Numbered from the stretch's first letter, positions 17,085-34,670 are shown. The stretch is 64,000 nucleotides of DNA from Elysia chlorotica (GCA_003991915.1 RQTK01000076.1:69490-133489), one strand, 5' to 3'. Made by a program: numbers and translations. The notes: generated by a model not told the origin, from the letters alone.

Positions 17085-17420
17085 TGGTCTTACGTCCTGG
17101 AGTTTGGGGAAGAAATGGATCAAGAGGAAGGGCGCCAGTCTCATGATAGGAAGATCTGCGATTCGAATGAAACGATGTATCAAAGATGTATTAAGTGTGT
17201 CCAATTTTGGCCACGATGGTTTGATCGGTGTCAGTTTAATGTAACCGGATGAGACAGGATTCCAGGTCGCCTCGCCCTAACTCGTGTTTCGCAGCACATA
17301 AACAGTTTAAGTTGTCAGTCTTGGGCCTATGGGACCCGTCCGCAATATAACCTATATACATGTAATGCGGGGGTCGGACGTTAAGAAATCATCCCAACTG
17401 AACTCAACGTCCCGGAGGTT
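17085..17420 (+). mobile_element. tRNA-derived SINE, same family
   Basis: A head with a B-box-like gcgattcgaatg near 17158-17170 is followed by the family body: gatcggtgtcagtttaatg, taaccggatgagacagg, a gcagcacataa segment, gttgtcagtcttgggcc and gtccgcaatataacc. It ends near ccaactgaactcaacg. The internal RNA polymerase III promoter layout and the shared body define the family. This copy is diverged. Confidence 0.7.
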
Positions 17421-21294
<3,874 letters not shown>

Positions 21295-21530
21295 ACAGTT
21301 CAATGAATAGGCTACATTGTGGGCGGGACCTAAGACTAACATCTTATACGTCTATGTGCTGCCATCTGGAGACAGTGCGAGGATACCATGACTGAGTCTC
21401 AGTCGGTCACATTAAACTGACATAGACCAAACCAATAGGGGATGAAATCACCAGAGCGGGGATCAAAGCACGCACCTCTTGCGTCAGAAGCCGATGTTCT
21501 ACTCCATGACTGTCGAGCCCACCTACAGGA
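21295..21530 (-). mobile_element. tRNA-derived SINE, same family, reverse orientation
   Basis: Read on the minus strand it begins with gggctcgacagtcatggag, carries an A-box-like part and a B-box-like part (tttgatccccgc), then the body (ccctattggtttggtc, agtttaatgtgaccgactg, gagactcagtcatgg). The body ends with atgttagtcttaggtcc and the cacaatgtagcc end. It is one of the best-preserved copies in the window. Confidence 0.7.
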
Positions 21531-21855
21531 TGATGGTTCCGGTTAACTTAATAATAGTGTAACACTTGATCGCATGTGCATAGTGTTAAGATAAATAATA
21601 TAAAGCACCACTGGGGAAAACGGGACACATTCATATATTTGAGTCATTGTTAAGTAAACATATATGTTTTATCTCTATGTAACCTCTTGAGTTTAACTAT
21701 AACTTCCTCCGAATCGTTTTCATTTTTTCGACGGCTATAAGCATACAACCGTCTACCTTTATCTCATTCTATCTCTTTTCTCTCTATTTCTCTCCCTCTC
21801 TTTCTCTCCACCTTTCTTTTCCTCGACTATTTCTCTCTCTTCTCTCTCTCTATCC

Positions 21856-21856
<1 letters not shown>

Positions 21857-21922
<66 letters not shown>
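21857..21922. repeat. (TC)n microsatellite
   Basis: Pure tc tract at the end of a 150-bp pyrimidine-rich region. Confidence 0.95.
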
Positions 21923-21928
<6 letters not shown>

Positions 21929-22985
21929 AACATTTCCACTCGTGTTCATTTTAGTGTCATAGATAGCGAAGTAGCTCAATATTATGTGTCTCTCTACCCC
22001 TCATTCATCCATTCACATTTTAATATGTATATACATTTATGTGAGCATTTTTTTTTTATTTTTCCCTATTCAATCTGTTTTTTCTACTCTCTTTATTCAC
22101 CTTAATTTCTCTCAGATTTCCTTCCCTTGCAAACAGCCCAGTGCCAGAGTAGTAATCGCATTGCCTTCGCAGTTCGCAAACCAGTATCATCTTTTTTATA
22201 ATACAACACTATTTTCCTGTTTTAAAATTTACCAGAGTACATTTTTCTAATTATAGTATTCAGCTTAAAAGAAAAAAAAAACACACAAAAAACCCAACAC
22301 ATAATTCTTATTAGATTCAAGAAATCTCAATTTCAAGCCTAATATAATGTTGGCTATTATTTAATAAAGCCTTTTTTGGCAATCCCTACAATACATACAA
22401 AAAATATCGAATTGGCAAAGTAAAATTTAAAAAAAAAAGAAAAAAACGAGGGTGAAAAGAAAAAAAAAAAGAAAAAAAATCAATACGCCAGCACCCATTA
22501 TATTATTTTTGGACTGAACTGGAGGTGAATATGTCAAATATAGGGTCCCACAGCTATTATATCTGAACGAGAAGCCAAATTACTAAGCTCCATAGTTGTG
22601 CTGTAACTTTGTTACATTGCTATCGATTTTTTAAACTTCTTAGCCTCCTTTCAAATCTCTTTTTGTGGAGTTTTTTTTAAATATGTTTTACAGTTTCCCT
22701 TTAGGAGAAAATATGATATTTTAAGACTTGAGGAAAAGGTTTTTTGGGGGGTTATGTTGTTTGGGAAATTTTGTAAGGAATATCGGATGCAAAACTAGGG
22801 TTTTGATAAGTGAGGTAATACGGAGGATCATCAATAAAAGAATGTTTAGATTGCTTTTGAAAAAAAAGAAGAAAAAAAAGGAAATTTCATATCGTCTCAA
22901 GATTGTTCTGTTGATAGTAAAAGACAAATTTAAAGGTTGATATAGGAACATAATTATTTATTGTGCGAGAGATATAAAAAAGATA

Positions 22986-22987
<2 letters not shown>

Positions 22988-23083
<96 letters not shown>

Positions 23084-23156
23084 TAGAACGAGGCACAGAC
23101 AGACACAGAGAGAGTGGTAAAGACAGACAGACAAATAGACAGACAGACAGACAGGC

Positions 23157-23203
<47 letters not shown>

Positions 23204-23217
23204 GGCACAGAAGACGG

Positions 23218-23248
<31 letters not shown>

Positions 23249-23250
23249 GA
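22988..23250. repeat. (GA)n followed by (GACA)n
   Basis: A GA tract (22988-23075), then gacagaca arrays at about 23118-23202 and 23218-23247. Confidence 0.95.
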
Positions 23251-25659
23251 TAGACGGACATAAGTGAAAGATATAGAGAAAAAGAGAGTTTCTGAAACGA
23301 ATGAGAAGATTAATAAAGAGAAAATTATACGTATATCTCTAACTATAGCGTGATTTTCGGAAAAAATGAAGAGAGTGTAAATCTGAGTAACTGAATGTAA
23401 TATAGCAATTTAAAGAAAATTGTTAAAAGTTAGAAAAAAGCAGATTAAAAAAGAAAATACATTAGGACATAGAGAGGCCGTGAGATAGAGAGAAAATGTT
23501 AAAGCTTTAGAGATAGAGAGATTTAGTTACAGCGAGAATGAGGAAAAGATAAATTTAGAGGTATTTAGAGGTATTTCAAGATCTGCGCCAAGACGCGGGA
23601 TATTTGGCACAGTGTAGAAATGAATATTGAAATTTCAATCATAACCTTTTGTGCACACAACTACAATATAATCCAGCCATCGGGCTTTTTTGTTCCGTTT
23701 GTATATTTCGGTTTTGATCTGCGTGTATTTTTCAGAAGCAATCTTGATATTTTATATTCGATTTCTTTTTTTGCATGACCATCCGAGCACCATTAATTTA
23801 TAGAACAGTGATCATACAACAAGAGACTTAATCTGGCCAAGTTTTACAAAGAAATACAATTTAAAGTATAATTATGAAACCATCAGTTTGGGTTTGTTTG
23901 TTAATATCGTCTTGTAAAATTTAAACACCGATTCTTTTTCGTAGAATTATCTTACCTAATCCCTTGCGTTTATGCCCGACTAAAGAATTGTCTAAAACCA
24001 CTAGCTTTGTCCTGGAATATCAACCCGTCATTATTATTTTACGGGAAAGATGTTTTAAACTGGTTGTTTTTTGTAATTGTCAAGCATCAAGAAAGGATAG
24101 CGTTTACAGTTAGAAGCATTATTTTAGATTCTAAAGCGTATATATATATATTTTTTTCATTTCAGGATCATCAACTAAGCAGAAAAATGCATACTTTTTA
24201 AAATAATAATCCGTCTTGTTAAGAGAAATAGAAACCAGCACGTGAAAATCGTTAAACCTAGCATAAATATAAAAAAGTTGTAATATTGAACAATAAAACT
24301 ACCTTCTATATAAATAAAATCGGAGGTTTGACATGGCGTTTCTTTTCATCTCTTTGCATTCTCTATGTTTTGATACAAGAACGATTTTTTAAACCACTGC
24401 ATATTATAAGCACCTTATCGAGTTTGCGCACTTTAAAGAGCAAAATACTGACCTAACCATCGTGTGATGTGAAGCTGGCGAACTCCTGGCGAAATCCTGG
24501 CAAGAGATTTGATTTTCTGATGGGATTTGCTTTTTTGGGTAACTTTTTTTTTCTAGATTGAGCATCACCTTTTTTCTGCGTCAGTTTCTCTATCCTTCAT
24601 ACTTTTTTTTCTTATTCTCTTATGTCCCGTGTGTACACCGTTGCAGTCAACGTTCAAATGTGCGACTTTGATGAGGCTGCTTTAGTATTTCTATAATAAA
24701 CATTAACTCGATACAAAGTTGTAAAATGTTTAAAGTAAATACGGCATTTAAACAAAACAAATAACTAGCGGAAAGGCGTTAGCAGTGGAAAAAATAGATA
24801 TAGTATGTATAATGATGAAAGTGGATGGAATAGGGTGGGTAACAAAACGAATTTTTATTTGAATTAGGTCAAAGCAAAGAGAAATAAATCACTTTGTCCT
24901 CGTTTTCAAATGCCATTATCTATATTTATGAAGTTCAACTTTTCCCATGATAGATTCAACATGACGTTTGTGATATTATTCTGGGTCTACTACTTAACCA
25001 AACAAAATATTACAGCTAATTGGTCTATGACACACTTTTTCTTCAGTCCATTCGTCGAAAGCTGTTTACCAGCAATCATAAAAGATTAACGATGACGTTT
25101 ATGATAAATACCGAGTATGATGTTAAGCGCATCTGGTCATGCCACAAGGGATATCTAAAACAAAATTTGCATTACGAATGACGAGCGTCAATCAGAATCA
25201 GAACCACTGGAAGGCATAACGTTTTTTTTTTGTTGTTTCAGAACGTGCGGATACTTAGAAAAAGCGTATTATTCACAATATTGCATCGAACCACCAGTCA
25301 TCTGTTCTTATTGAAAATACGAAGGCATCATTTGCATAAGACGACGCATCTCGGGACAAATCACGCAGACACCTTTCAGCGGATAATAAGCTGTCGTCAG
25401 TCGGATGGCAGGCCTTTCTGGAGGAATAATGACAAGCCTAAGACCGGTCCGAGTCCAATCTGCGTCAGGGGTAATCTAAGCTGGACTGGATCATAATCAT
25501 TCATAGAGACGAGAGACGAGAGAAATATCCAAATCTAGACAACGAATTAAAAGGGAAAACGTTTTAAGAAAGAGAAAAAGAAATAAAAAAAAGAAAATAT
25601 AACAATATCACTGCTGTAAACGTTTTTCTTTTTTCGCGTAAGATTAACCTTTATTGAAA

Positions 25660-25750
25660 ACAGCAACAACAGCAGCAACAACGACAACAATAATAACAAC
25701 AGCAGCAATAATACCACCACCACCAACAATAACAAAAACAACAACGACAA
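25660..25750. repeat. CAA/ACC-rich trinucleotide region
   Basis: Degenerate aac/agc/acc/ata triplets; translates to poly Leu/Val on the minus strand, an artefact. Confidence 0.8.
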
Positions 25751-26184
25751 TCTAGAGCGATTTGTATCTCCAATTTGTATGGTTATCCTTCCTCTTCTTC
25801 TTTTGTGTACCGCCTCCACCCTTCCAGCCAACAGTCCCCAAATAAATAATCTCTCTCACTCTCTGTCTCTATCTATCTCTCTCTTTCTCTGTCTCTATCT
25901 CTCTGTTTTACTCTATATCGCCACTCATTACATTATCTCGGTGTCTACCATTCCTTTCTAATTTATTGTTTTCCGACTGTATCCACCTGCAACCCTTCTT
26001 AAACATTATTCTGTTCTATTTTTCTATGTAGACAAACATCAATGTGCCTAAAACTATATCGATCTGCCTATCAACCAATTATCCAGTCAAACCTACAACC
26101 AAAGCTAAGCTCTCTTCAGGTCCAACGTATCCTAAGTATTCATAAATTTCAATAGGGCGATGGAATCCCAGAACGGTATTCCCC

Positions 26185-26292
26185 GGATATGGTGGGTCCC
26201 ATCATTCTGACACAACCCAACGATTGGGAAAAATGCGTTCGCTCTAGACACAGATCTCCGGAGTTGAAGACCAATGCTCTACCCCAAGGTTT
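26185..26292 (-). mobile_element. Degenerate tRNA-like SINE head
   Basis: The minus strand reads ggggtagagcattggtcttc, then aactccggagatctgtgtc. This resembles the 5' half of a tRNA head (A-box region); the B box is eroded. It sits about 40 bases left of a dispersed repeat. Confidence 0.3.
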
Positions 26293-26330
26293 CCAAGAAA
26301 TTACAAGCAGGGTCCCCGAAATAAACAAAC

Positions 26331-26575
26331 ATTTGCATTTAGAACCAAAGTGAGCTATACCATTATTATATTAGGCATAGTTTGGAAAGTTTACCTTCAT
26401 AGCCTATTAGGCTTGCAGGCTAAACAAAAACACCCATTGAGTATCATTCTGTCCTAATTGTGATACTAATTTAAAATAAAGTGGCCACTATTACTCTTGT
26501 TATGCAAACGTATGTTCACCTCAGTCATTTCAGTGACTTTGCCTGTTACATGTATTTAGGAAGCCTCGCTCTCTA
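26331..26575 (+). repeat. Dispersed repeat family R1, copy 1
   Basis: It shares tgcatttagaacca, agtgagctata, a ttaggcatagtttgga-like part, attctgtcctaattgtg and aataaagtggccactattac with copies at 53882-54143 and 54472-54736. It is the most diverged of the three. No coding capacity or terminal inverted repeats were seen. Confidence 0.6.
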
Positions 26576-27636
26576 ACCACATTGCTACCACAGACTCTAG
26601 ATTGGTCAGATCAAACGTCTCTGCTGATACCGTCAATACTTCAATCGCTAGTCATATCAAAATAATATTAACCTGTGCAAGGAATTATTTCTAAATTGAT
26701 GGTATGATGAAAGTCCTGGTCAAGTCTATTCTTGTCGACTGTTTCCTTCACCCTTACGAGTTTGTCCATTTCCCTCCGCCGTGCATATCTGTGTTCTCCG
26801 TATATTGATTTATCCTCTAGCCACTAATTTGTACTGTCTAGTCCTTGTCTTGTCATTAGGACTCAAAACTGAGGTGCGCCGAATCAAAAGTTAGTGATTT
26901 GCTTGCTTTTCATCATAACATTAAAGCTAGATTTAGTTTGTAAAAACGTTACCTGTTGAGAGAAATCAAGTATTTTAGGTTTTACAAAAGAATGTTTATC
27001 GGAGATGAAAAGATTACACACATTAGACTTTCAGAACGTAACATTATGTTAAAAGGTTTTAAAAGGTTTAAAGGAGCTATCGGAGAAAAAAAAATTTTTT
27101 ATATCATAATCATGTTTTCTTTTATGATTTAAACACTTGTGAAAAGTTTATGAAACCCACGTTAACATGATTATATTGTTGACATCAGCATCTATATTGA
27201 AATGAAAATTGGCTGGTAGTTATAAGTAAAAAATATCTGGGGAAAAGCATCAAGCAAATGGAAAATAATAACAGAATCTTGATTAAAAATGTTATAATTC
27301 TAAGAGCAACTTTTAAAACATGTTCATTGTCTTGCGTTGTGCTTTTTTGTTTTCTTTATCATGAATTTAATCTTTCACCCTCTAGCATCTCATAAAATAA
27401 GCATGCTAAATGCTCACCTGAAGCAATACGGGCCCAAAAGGTAGTAATATTTTATTAGTCTGAAGAACTTTCTTTTATCGATTTCTTTAAAGTATATGTC
27501 AACTCGTCAGCTTAAAACGGTTTACGGCAGAAATTATTGCGGTTCTTAACACCCACACATTCCCTCATGAAAAATTCATTTTCTTTAAAGATAATGGGCG
27601 TAGCCGTACAGAGGTTAAAGAGAAGGACAAAAATAG
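26576..27636. other. AT-rich non-coding DNA
   Basis: Nothing recognised between the R1 repeat and the 1.9-kb duplication. Confidence 0.6.
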
Positions 27637-29515
27637 GAAGGTTTACAACTTTCTTTCTGTAACGTTATTGGGTAATGCTTAAATAAACTGTAGAACTGTT
27701 TGTCATCTTTAGCTGAAACTTTAATGTAACATCTTAGAAGGCGAAAATTGTCATCAAATTATTAAGACCAGAAACCACTTGACTATTGTTATTTTAAACA
27801 AACACACAAACAAACAAACAAACAAACCAAAAAAATCCCCGTTTGCGTAATATAATTATTCTATACCAAAAGGCTGGGGTAATAGATGCATCGTTGTGTT
27901 AAACTTATAACCTAGACTGAAATCAGTTTTAAAAAGTTTCAACAACCCCTTAGGCAGAGCTGAAGGTATAAAGCAACTTTAGTTCTGCATTAAAAGAATC
28001 AATACAGTTGTACTCTATTGTGTACAAGTAGTTCACTCTATTTCCCCCTTGAGGTAATTTTTTATCCCGAACAACTAAAAAAGAAGGCTACAATTCATGC
28101 TTTTTTGTTAAACGAAGCGCACCTTTTGCCTTTTGCCTCAATCTTTAATATCCAAGTCGCAGTGCACCGAAGGAAACCCGTATTAGATTGTTTATTTTAT
28201 CCCCCATTGTTTTGACAATCGTCGCCGATGATAAGGACCGATAGGTTGACAGCAACTGTCAAAATATCCCTACCGGCTTTGACCACTGCCAGCAAATAAA
28301 GCTGTCTGAGTTATCATTGCTTTGGTAAATCTTGGTAAAGATTTCCTGCGCACACCCTCCAGTCAAATGGATGACAGCAGATGAAGGCAGAGTGACCCAC
28401 ACTATTATGTTAATGTGTCTATATTAAAGGGTTTTTATTATAAAAACAGCAATAAAAGTCACTAAATACCATTTTTTTCAAAAAACAAAACAAAAACAAC
28501 AACTACTAGTATAGTAATGACACAACGATTATAATGGTGATTTTATCAGGTTCATGAAATTATTATTTTAAAGAAAAAACAACAACTTAAAAGCAAGACT
28601 TGACACTAATAAAGAAAAAATTTAAAAAAAAAAAAGAATAAAAAAAACAACCACCCCTCATCAGCGACACCGCAACTCAGTGATAATAATTATATCGAGT
28701 ATGTCTACGATTTAACAGAAAAGATTTACTTCAGGAGAGACTGAGATAGGGTTTAGCATAATCGAAAGCATTTAGATTTTTTCAAAGCGTTTTTCTTTTT
28801 TTCCTTAGACACTAGTTTTCTTGCAATAGCGACATTTCAGTCCAAAAATGCCGTTTTGGAATTATAAGGATCTTTTTGCATCACCATACCGAAGTTTTAA
28901 TTTGATTGCAGCATCCTAGTTTCTACAATTGGTTTTCCTGGGAAGAAACTCATAAAATCATAAGATCAGACACGAAAATTGGCTTAGTAATCTTCTTATT
29001 TCGCCTTCAGGCCGGGGAATTTAAGGATTAAAAAAACATAAACTTGTAAACGTATCAAATGGGTTCATCATACACAAATTTTTGCTCGATAAAGTGTGGC
29101 TTAGTACATCAGATATAATATGCTTTATTCCAATCCTCTTTGGAATATTTCTGTAAAAAACAAATAGGATACAAACGCTTTAGAACATTTAATCTTCCAA
29201 AACCTCAGTTTGTATCATGTTTACCGTGGCGGCTAGGAAAAAGATGATCATGTTCGATGAAGGTTAAAGGGATTTTAGAAATTAAATGAGAAAAAATATA
29301 TAAGCACTAGAGAAAAAAAACCACGAACATAGACCTTTTATATAATTCAACGGTTCATAAAAATATAATTACTGCAATGATACCACTGATCGCTCCATAT
29401 TTTTGTGTGTTAAATCTTTATTTCATTAAGAAATATGATGCCTTTATTGATATAGTACATACATTTACTCAAAATAGTATGTAGGGTTCTTAAATTTATC
29501 TTTTTTCATAATATG
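27637..29515 (+). repeat. 1.9-kb tandem duplication, copy 1
   Basis: It starts aggtttacaactttct and runs to cttttttcataatatgg. Copy 2 follows directly with a period of about 1.90-1.93 kb and similarity kept along its length, for example ttgaggtaattttt, accgataggttgacagcaac, ttgattgcagcatcctag and ggcttagtaatcttcttat. Small indels differ between copies. No homologous protein is recognised inside; neither copy shows a long conserved frame. Confidence 0.9.
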
Positions 29516-31425
29516 GTAGGTTTACAGCTTTCTTACTGTTACGTTATTAGGTAATGCTTAAAGAAACTGTAGGACTGTTTGTCATCTTAAGCTGAAACTT
29601 TTTCATAACTTTTTTGGTAGTGCATATATTAGGATATTGCAGGTGAAAATCGTCATGAAAATAATAAGAAAAAAAACCCCAGAAAACCACCTGACTATAT
29701 TAAAATAAAACACAAACCAACCAACAAACAAAAAAGCTTTACTTATTCTAATAATAAAAATAGTACATCGTTTGCGCAATATATTCTAACCCATACGGGC
29801 TACAGGTAATAGATGCAACGTTGTTTTAAGTTTATAACCTGGACTGAAATGAGTTTTTAAAAGTTAACACAACCTCTTAATCAAAATTTAAAGGTATAAA
29901 GCACTTTTTGTTCTCGCATTTCAAAAAATCAATTACAGATGTACTCTATTGTGTACAAACAGTTCACTCCATTTTCCCCTTGAGGTAATTTTTTCTTGAT
30001 CCCGAACAACTAAAAAAAGAAGGCTATAATTCATACTTCATTGTTAATCTAACAGCATACAGTAAAGCGTCTTGCCTCAATCTTTAATATCCAAGTCTCA
30101 GTGCACCGAAGGAAACCCATATTAGATTGTTTATTTTATCCCCCAGTATTTTGACAATCGTCGCTGATGATAAGGACCGATAGGTTGACAGCAACTGTCA
30201 AAATATCCCTCCCGGCATCGACCACTGCCAGCAAATAAAGCTGCCTGAGTTATCATTGCTTTGGTAAATCTTGGTAAAGATTTCCTGCACACACCCTCCA
30301 GTCAAATGTCTGACAGCAGATGAAGGCAGAGTGACCCACATTATTATGTTAATTTTTCTGCATTAAAGGGTTATTATTATAAAAACAGAAATAAAAGTCA
30401 CTAAATAACATTTTTTTTCCTCCAAAAAAAAAACAAAACAAAAACAACAACTACTAGTATAGTAATGACACAACGCTTATAATGGTGATTTTATCAGGTT
30501 CGTGAAATTATATTTTAAAGAAAAAACAACAACTTAAAAGCAAGACTTGACACTAATAAAGAAAAATTTAAAAAAAAAGAATAAAAAAAACAACCACCCC
30601 TCATCAGTGACACCGCAACTCAGTGATAATAATTATATTGATTTAACAGAAAACATTTATTTCAGGAGAGACTGAGATAGGGTTTAGCATAATCAAAAGC
30701 GTTTTTCTTTTTTCCGAATACACTTAGTCTTGATGTCTTGCAATAGCAACATTTCCGTCCAAAAATGCCCTTTTGGAATTATTTTAAGAATCTTTTTGCA
30801 TTACCATACTGAAGTTTTAATTTGATTGCAGCATCCTAGTTTCTACAATTGGTTTTCCTGGGAAGAAACTCATAAAATCATAAGATCAGACACGAAAATT
30901 GGCTTAGTAATCTTCTTATTTCGCCTTCAGGCCGGGGAATTTAAGGATTAAAAAACAGAAACTTGTAAACTTATCAAATGGGTCCATCATTCACAAAGTT
31001 TTGGTCGATAAAGTTTGGCTTAGTACATCGGATATAATATGCTTTATTCCAATCCTCTTTCGAATATTTCTGAAAAAAAAAAAATAGGATACAAACGCTT
31101 TAGAACATTTAATCTTCCAAAACCTCAGTTTGTATCATGTTTACCATGGCGGCTAGGAAAAAAATGATCATGTTCGATGAAGGTTAAAGGGATTTTAGAA
31201 ATTAAATACGCACTAGAGAAAAAAAACCGGAACATAGACCTTTTATATAATTCAACGGTTCATAAAAATATAATTACTGCAATTATACCACTGTTCGCTC
31301 CATATTTTTGTGTGTTAAATCTTTCTTTCATTAAGAAATATGATGCCTTTATTGATTTAGTACATACATTTATTCAAAATAGTATGTAGGGTTCTTAAAT
31401 TTACGTTTTTCATAATATTGTATTG
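29516..31425 (+). repeat. 1.9-kb tandem duplication, copy 2
   Basis: It is colinear with 27637-29515. It ends gttcttaaatttacgttttt then cataatattg, just as copy 1 ends before its junction. A 70-codon frame at 31177-31389 is interrupted in copy 1 by an early stop and an 11-base insertion-like difference, which argues against a gene. Confidence 0.9.
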
Positions 31426-33174
31426 AATTCGTTGAAATGATAGTAGGCCGCCTTTTTTTTCTTCCTAGACACACATTTTCATTTACAGTTTAAGTGAATT
31501 ATATAATTAAAAAGTATAAACAGCAAGTTAACGTCTCATTATTGCAGTTTATGCTTTCTAGGTTGAACGGCAACCATTCTCTTAGCAACACAATAATTAT
31601 TTATTAAAGATCCACCACTGTTACACTAAATCTTATTACGCTAAAATCTGTTCACTCTAATTCTTTTGGCAACTCGGCGTGTACCGGTACTTAGGAAGGC
31701 CCTGGTGCTTCCCCAAGCTTTGTTTTTTGTTCTTTCCTCTTCTTCTGTTTTTTTCCTTTGATCATTTCTTATTTTCGTACTAGCTGTGTTTTCGTGACTT
31801 CTTCAGGTTGTTCTTTTTGGTTATTCTTAGTTTTGTTCATTTTTGTATTCTACTTTCGTTCGTGTTCTTTTTCTTCATTCTATTTCTATTTATGTTCGCC
31901 GTCATCTCCTCCTCCTTCCCCATGATTCTTCTTTGTCCTCTCCTTCCTGGTTGTGATCCCCTACCACAACCAGACTTAATTACAGCCTTTTCTGAAGATG
32001 GTACCACCATTAGTTATACAAAACCGGGACTATTCAGTCAGTCGAGGTATTCAAACTTCTTTCCCTCAGGCCACTGAGCCCAGGAGTGGAGTGTAATGCC
32101 TCGCACAATACGGAGTAATGACACATCCCGTATCATTAAACCTATTGTTTTAAAGTTAACACTCGAAACGAAAAAAGACTGGAAAAGGGGGGAGGGGATA
32201 CAGATACAGTGGACGAGTCTTAATTGTCTAAAAGCTTGTTCTGGCCAGCTATCTGTAACGTAACATCGTTTCCCTTGATGAGGTTTATCTAGCTCGGGTA
32301 GTGAGAAATCGATACGGGTTGTGTGTTGTTGTTGTTGCAGCTGTTGCTGTTTTTCTTTCATCCTAAATACAATCTTCCTAGCAATTAAGGTGGGCTATGA
32401 GTGGGTGAAAACATTCGCTGATGCATGATCCATGTCGTGCAGAACCCATTGTTTCAAACTGTCAACGCTAACATGACGTTAGGGGAATACAGCCGTGTAT
32501 GGTGGGGAAGGCTGTCGTGATCGTTGATTGTAATTATCAATCAGATAGCTAGAATTTTATATTGTCTCATTGATTAATCCTTGATAAAGATGTTTCATGT
32601 CCTTTAGAGTTGTGATTCGAGAACTATGCAACCATACTGATTACGCGTGCAATCATACACTGACTTCCTCTATAATGATCTGTCAGATTTTAACATTGAT
32701 ATCAGAAAAAAAGACATAGGTTAAAAATATGCATGCAAATACAAACATAAACTTCTAAAAGCTGTTATTAAATTGATTTGCGTCAATGCAAATAGTGTGT
32801 TGCGGATTACTGCATCAGTGATTAAAAGATATTTTTTTGTGTGACATGCGGTTGATGCCTGTCCTTATGTTGCTTGTATAGATGTAACGGATCTGTGTTC
32901 ATTCCGCGAGCTGTTACACATCAGCAAGCCAAGACAGATAAAGAGCGGATCGAACCTGCCAAGAGATTGATTTTGGATTTGCGATTTTTTCTAAGCGTCC
33001 AACCACAGCATTATATAGTTATTTTCATTTTGCTTAATAGTTTAGACTATCGTCTGGAAAATTTACGTGCTCCCTCAAAGAGTGAATGCGGCGACATAGT
33101 TCTATTATTTGCACTTAATGACATTTGTGAATAAATCGATTCTTGTTTCAGCTGGACACCCATTCAAACAATAC
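31426..33174. other. Unassigned DNA
   Basis: T-rich at 31740-31960. The interval 32038-32361 is open on the minus strand from an ATG with a Gln-rich start (107 codons), and 32874-33134 on the plus strand from a TTG. Neither resembles a family I know or shows a splice context. Confidence 0.4.
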
Positions 33175-33265
33175 AGGATGCCGTTGGCGGTTGTGGATTT
33201 CGAACCAGGAACCCGCTGGTTCTGAGATCAACGCTTTGTCACTTGCGCCATTTTGCGACCCATCC
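33175..33265 (-). mobile_element. tRNA-like SINE head
   Basis: On the minus strand: gggtcgcaaaatggcgcaag, an A-box-like stretch through caaagcg, then a B box cctggttcgaaatcc. The ends do not pair into an acceptor stem, so this is a SINE head rather than a working tRNA gene. I could not recognise a body behind it. Confidence 0.5.
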
Positions 33266-33618
33266 CCCTCCCTTTCTTTGCCAAGGGATTAGATATTGCG
33301 TCAATGTAAAAAAACAAAACAAAAAACATATCAGTTGACTATGCACATTGTAACCAGTAGCTTCATAAGCCACACGGAATGTGCATGACGTGGGATTTTG
33401 GACGGAGGCACGTTCTATAATAAACTTAAGATACAAAGGCTTGTGCAAGTAAAATTTGCTTTTTAAATTTATAATCTTTATTGAAAAAAGTGAGATAAAT
33501 AAAAAAGAGATTTCAAGAAAAGAACATATCAAAATAATATTTATGTTGGTGTTTGTAAAAAAAAAATTGAGTCGAAAACTAATGCGTTAAACTTTTCAGA
33601 CCACACGTAAGAAAGCCA

Positions 33619-33985
33619 TTTACTAGTGCACACATAAAACGCTAAAAAACTCACATCTAACAATGACACAAAAATATTATTTATGATGATAGTTCATTTC
33701 ATTTTAAAACTCTCTTAGAAAAGTGCATTGACGCAAGGGTATTTTGATCATGTGGGTGGAATTTGTTAGTAGTACAAAAATTCTTTGGGCGAACAGGGAT
33801 TTACTCATGGATACATAAAATGCTACAAAAAACAACAACTCATATCTCACAACAAAACAAAAATATTATTTATGAGTATAGTTCATTTCATGTTAAAGCT
33901 CTCTTAGAAAAGTGCACAAACTATTGACGAGAGGGAATTTTAATCCTATGGCTGAATTTCTTCGTAGTACAAAATGTTAAGTGTA
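33619..33985 (+). repeat. Tandem duplication, period about 181 bp
   Basis: Both copies hold tttact..tg..acataaaa, aacaa..acaaaaatatt, atttatga..atagttcatt and aaaactctcttagaaaagtgc-like blocks, ending agtagtacaaaa. They have diverged by substitutions and small indels. Confidence 0.8.
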
Positions 33986-34519
33986 ATTTACAGCCTTCGA
34001 AGTTGTTCTTTTTTTTTTTCATTTTCAAACACCGCTATAAACATAAAAATTTCACTTCGTTCACAACGACCCATAGAATTGAGCTCGGCTTAGCCCAAAG
34101 CTCTGTAGCTAAGCAATAAATCCTTCTGCTTTCCTATTCCCAGAAGCCACTGAAAGAAGGTCAGGACTTCAGGATCTATTGGTGCCATTATGAGTCACAG
34201 CTCCCCGACGCCGCTCATGTTTTATAAATCGCTTGCACCAACATTTTCGCTCGGGTCGTAGTCTCATAGTCGCAGCGAGTACCGAAAAGCGTCAACGCAC
34301 CCAATCGCCCAGGCTAAAGAATAATTATAATGTGCCAAACTCGCTCGTTCCTTTTCTGAACGTTGTCGTTATGTGTGTCCATTTGCATCTCTGTGAGACT
34401 CCGGTCCATTGACCAGCGAGTTTATCTTTCTTTCTATCTCCTGTTTTTCACTCTATCTTTCTCTCTTTACCTCTCATATTGTTCGCTTTCTCTATTTCTA
34501 TCTGTCCCATCCTTTCTCT

Positions 34520-34599
34520 CTCTCTCTCTCCCTTTCTCTCTCTCTTTCTCTGTCTCTCTCGCTCTCTCTTCTCTCTCTCTTTCTCTCTCCATCTATATT

Positions 34600-34670
<71 letters not shown>

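Larger units (their letters stand above)
21531..26184. other. Non-coding DNA with one exon-like block
   Basis: AT-rich with A-rich runs near 22270 and 22430. A block at 25242-25497 follows a strong acceptor-like sequence and is open in one frame for about 84 codons; no family recognised. Confidence 0.5.

Noticed and set aside
31177-31389. 70-codon gene in the right copy of the 1.9-kb duplication
   Set aside because: The matching stretch of the left copy (about 29260-29480) has an early stop and an insertion, so the frame is not conserved.
32038-32361. Minus-strand 107-codon gene with Gln-rich start
   Set aside because: The Gln run comes from a CAG/CAA-type repeat, no domain is recognisable and there is no splice or promoter support; kept only as an unassigned frame.
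33175-33265. Functional tRNA gene
   Set aside because: A and B boxes are present, but the two ends do not pair as an acceptor stem, and similar heads elsewhere lead into a SINE body.
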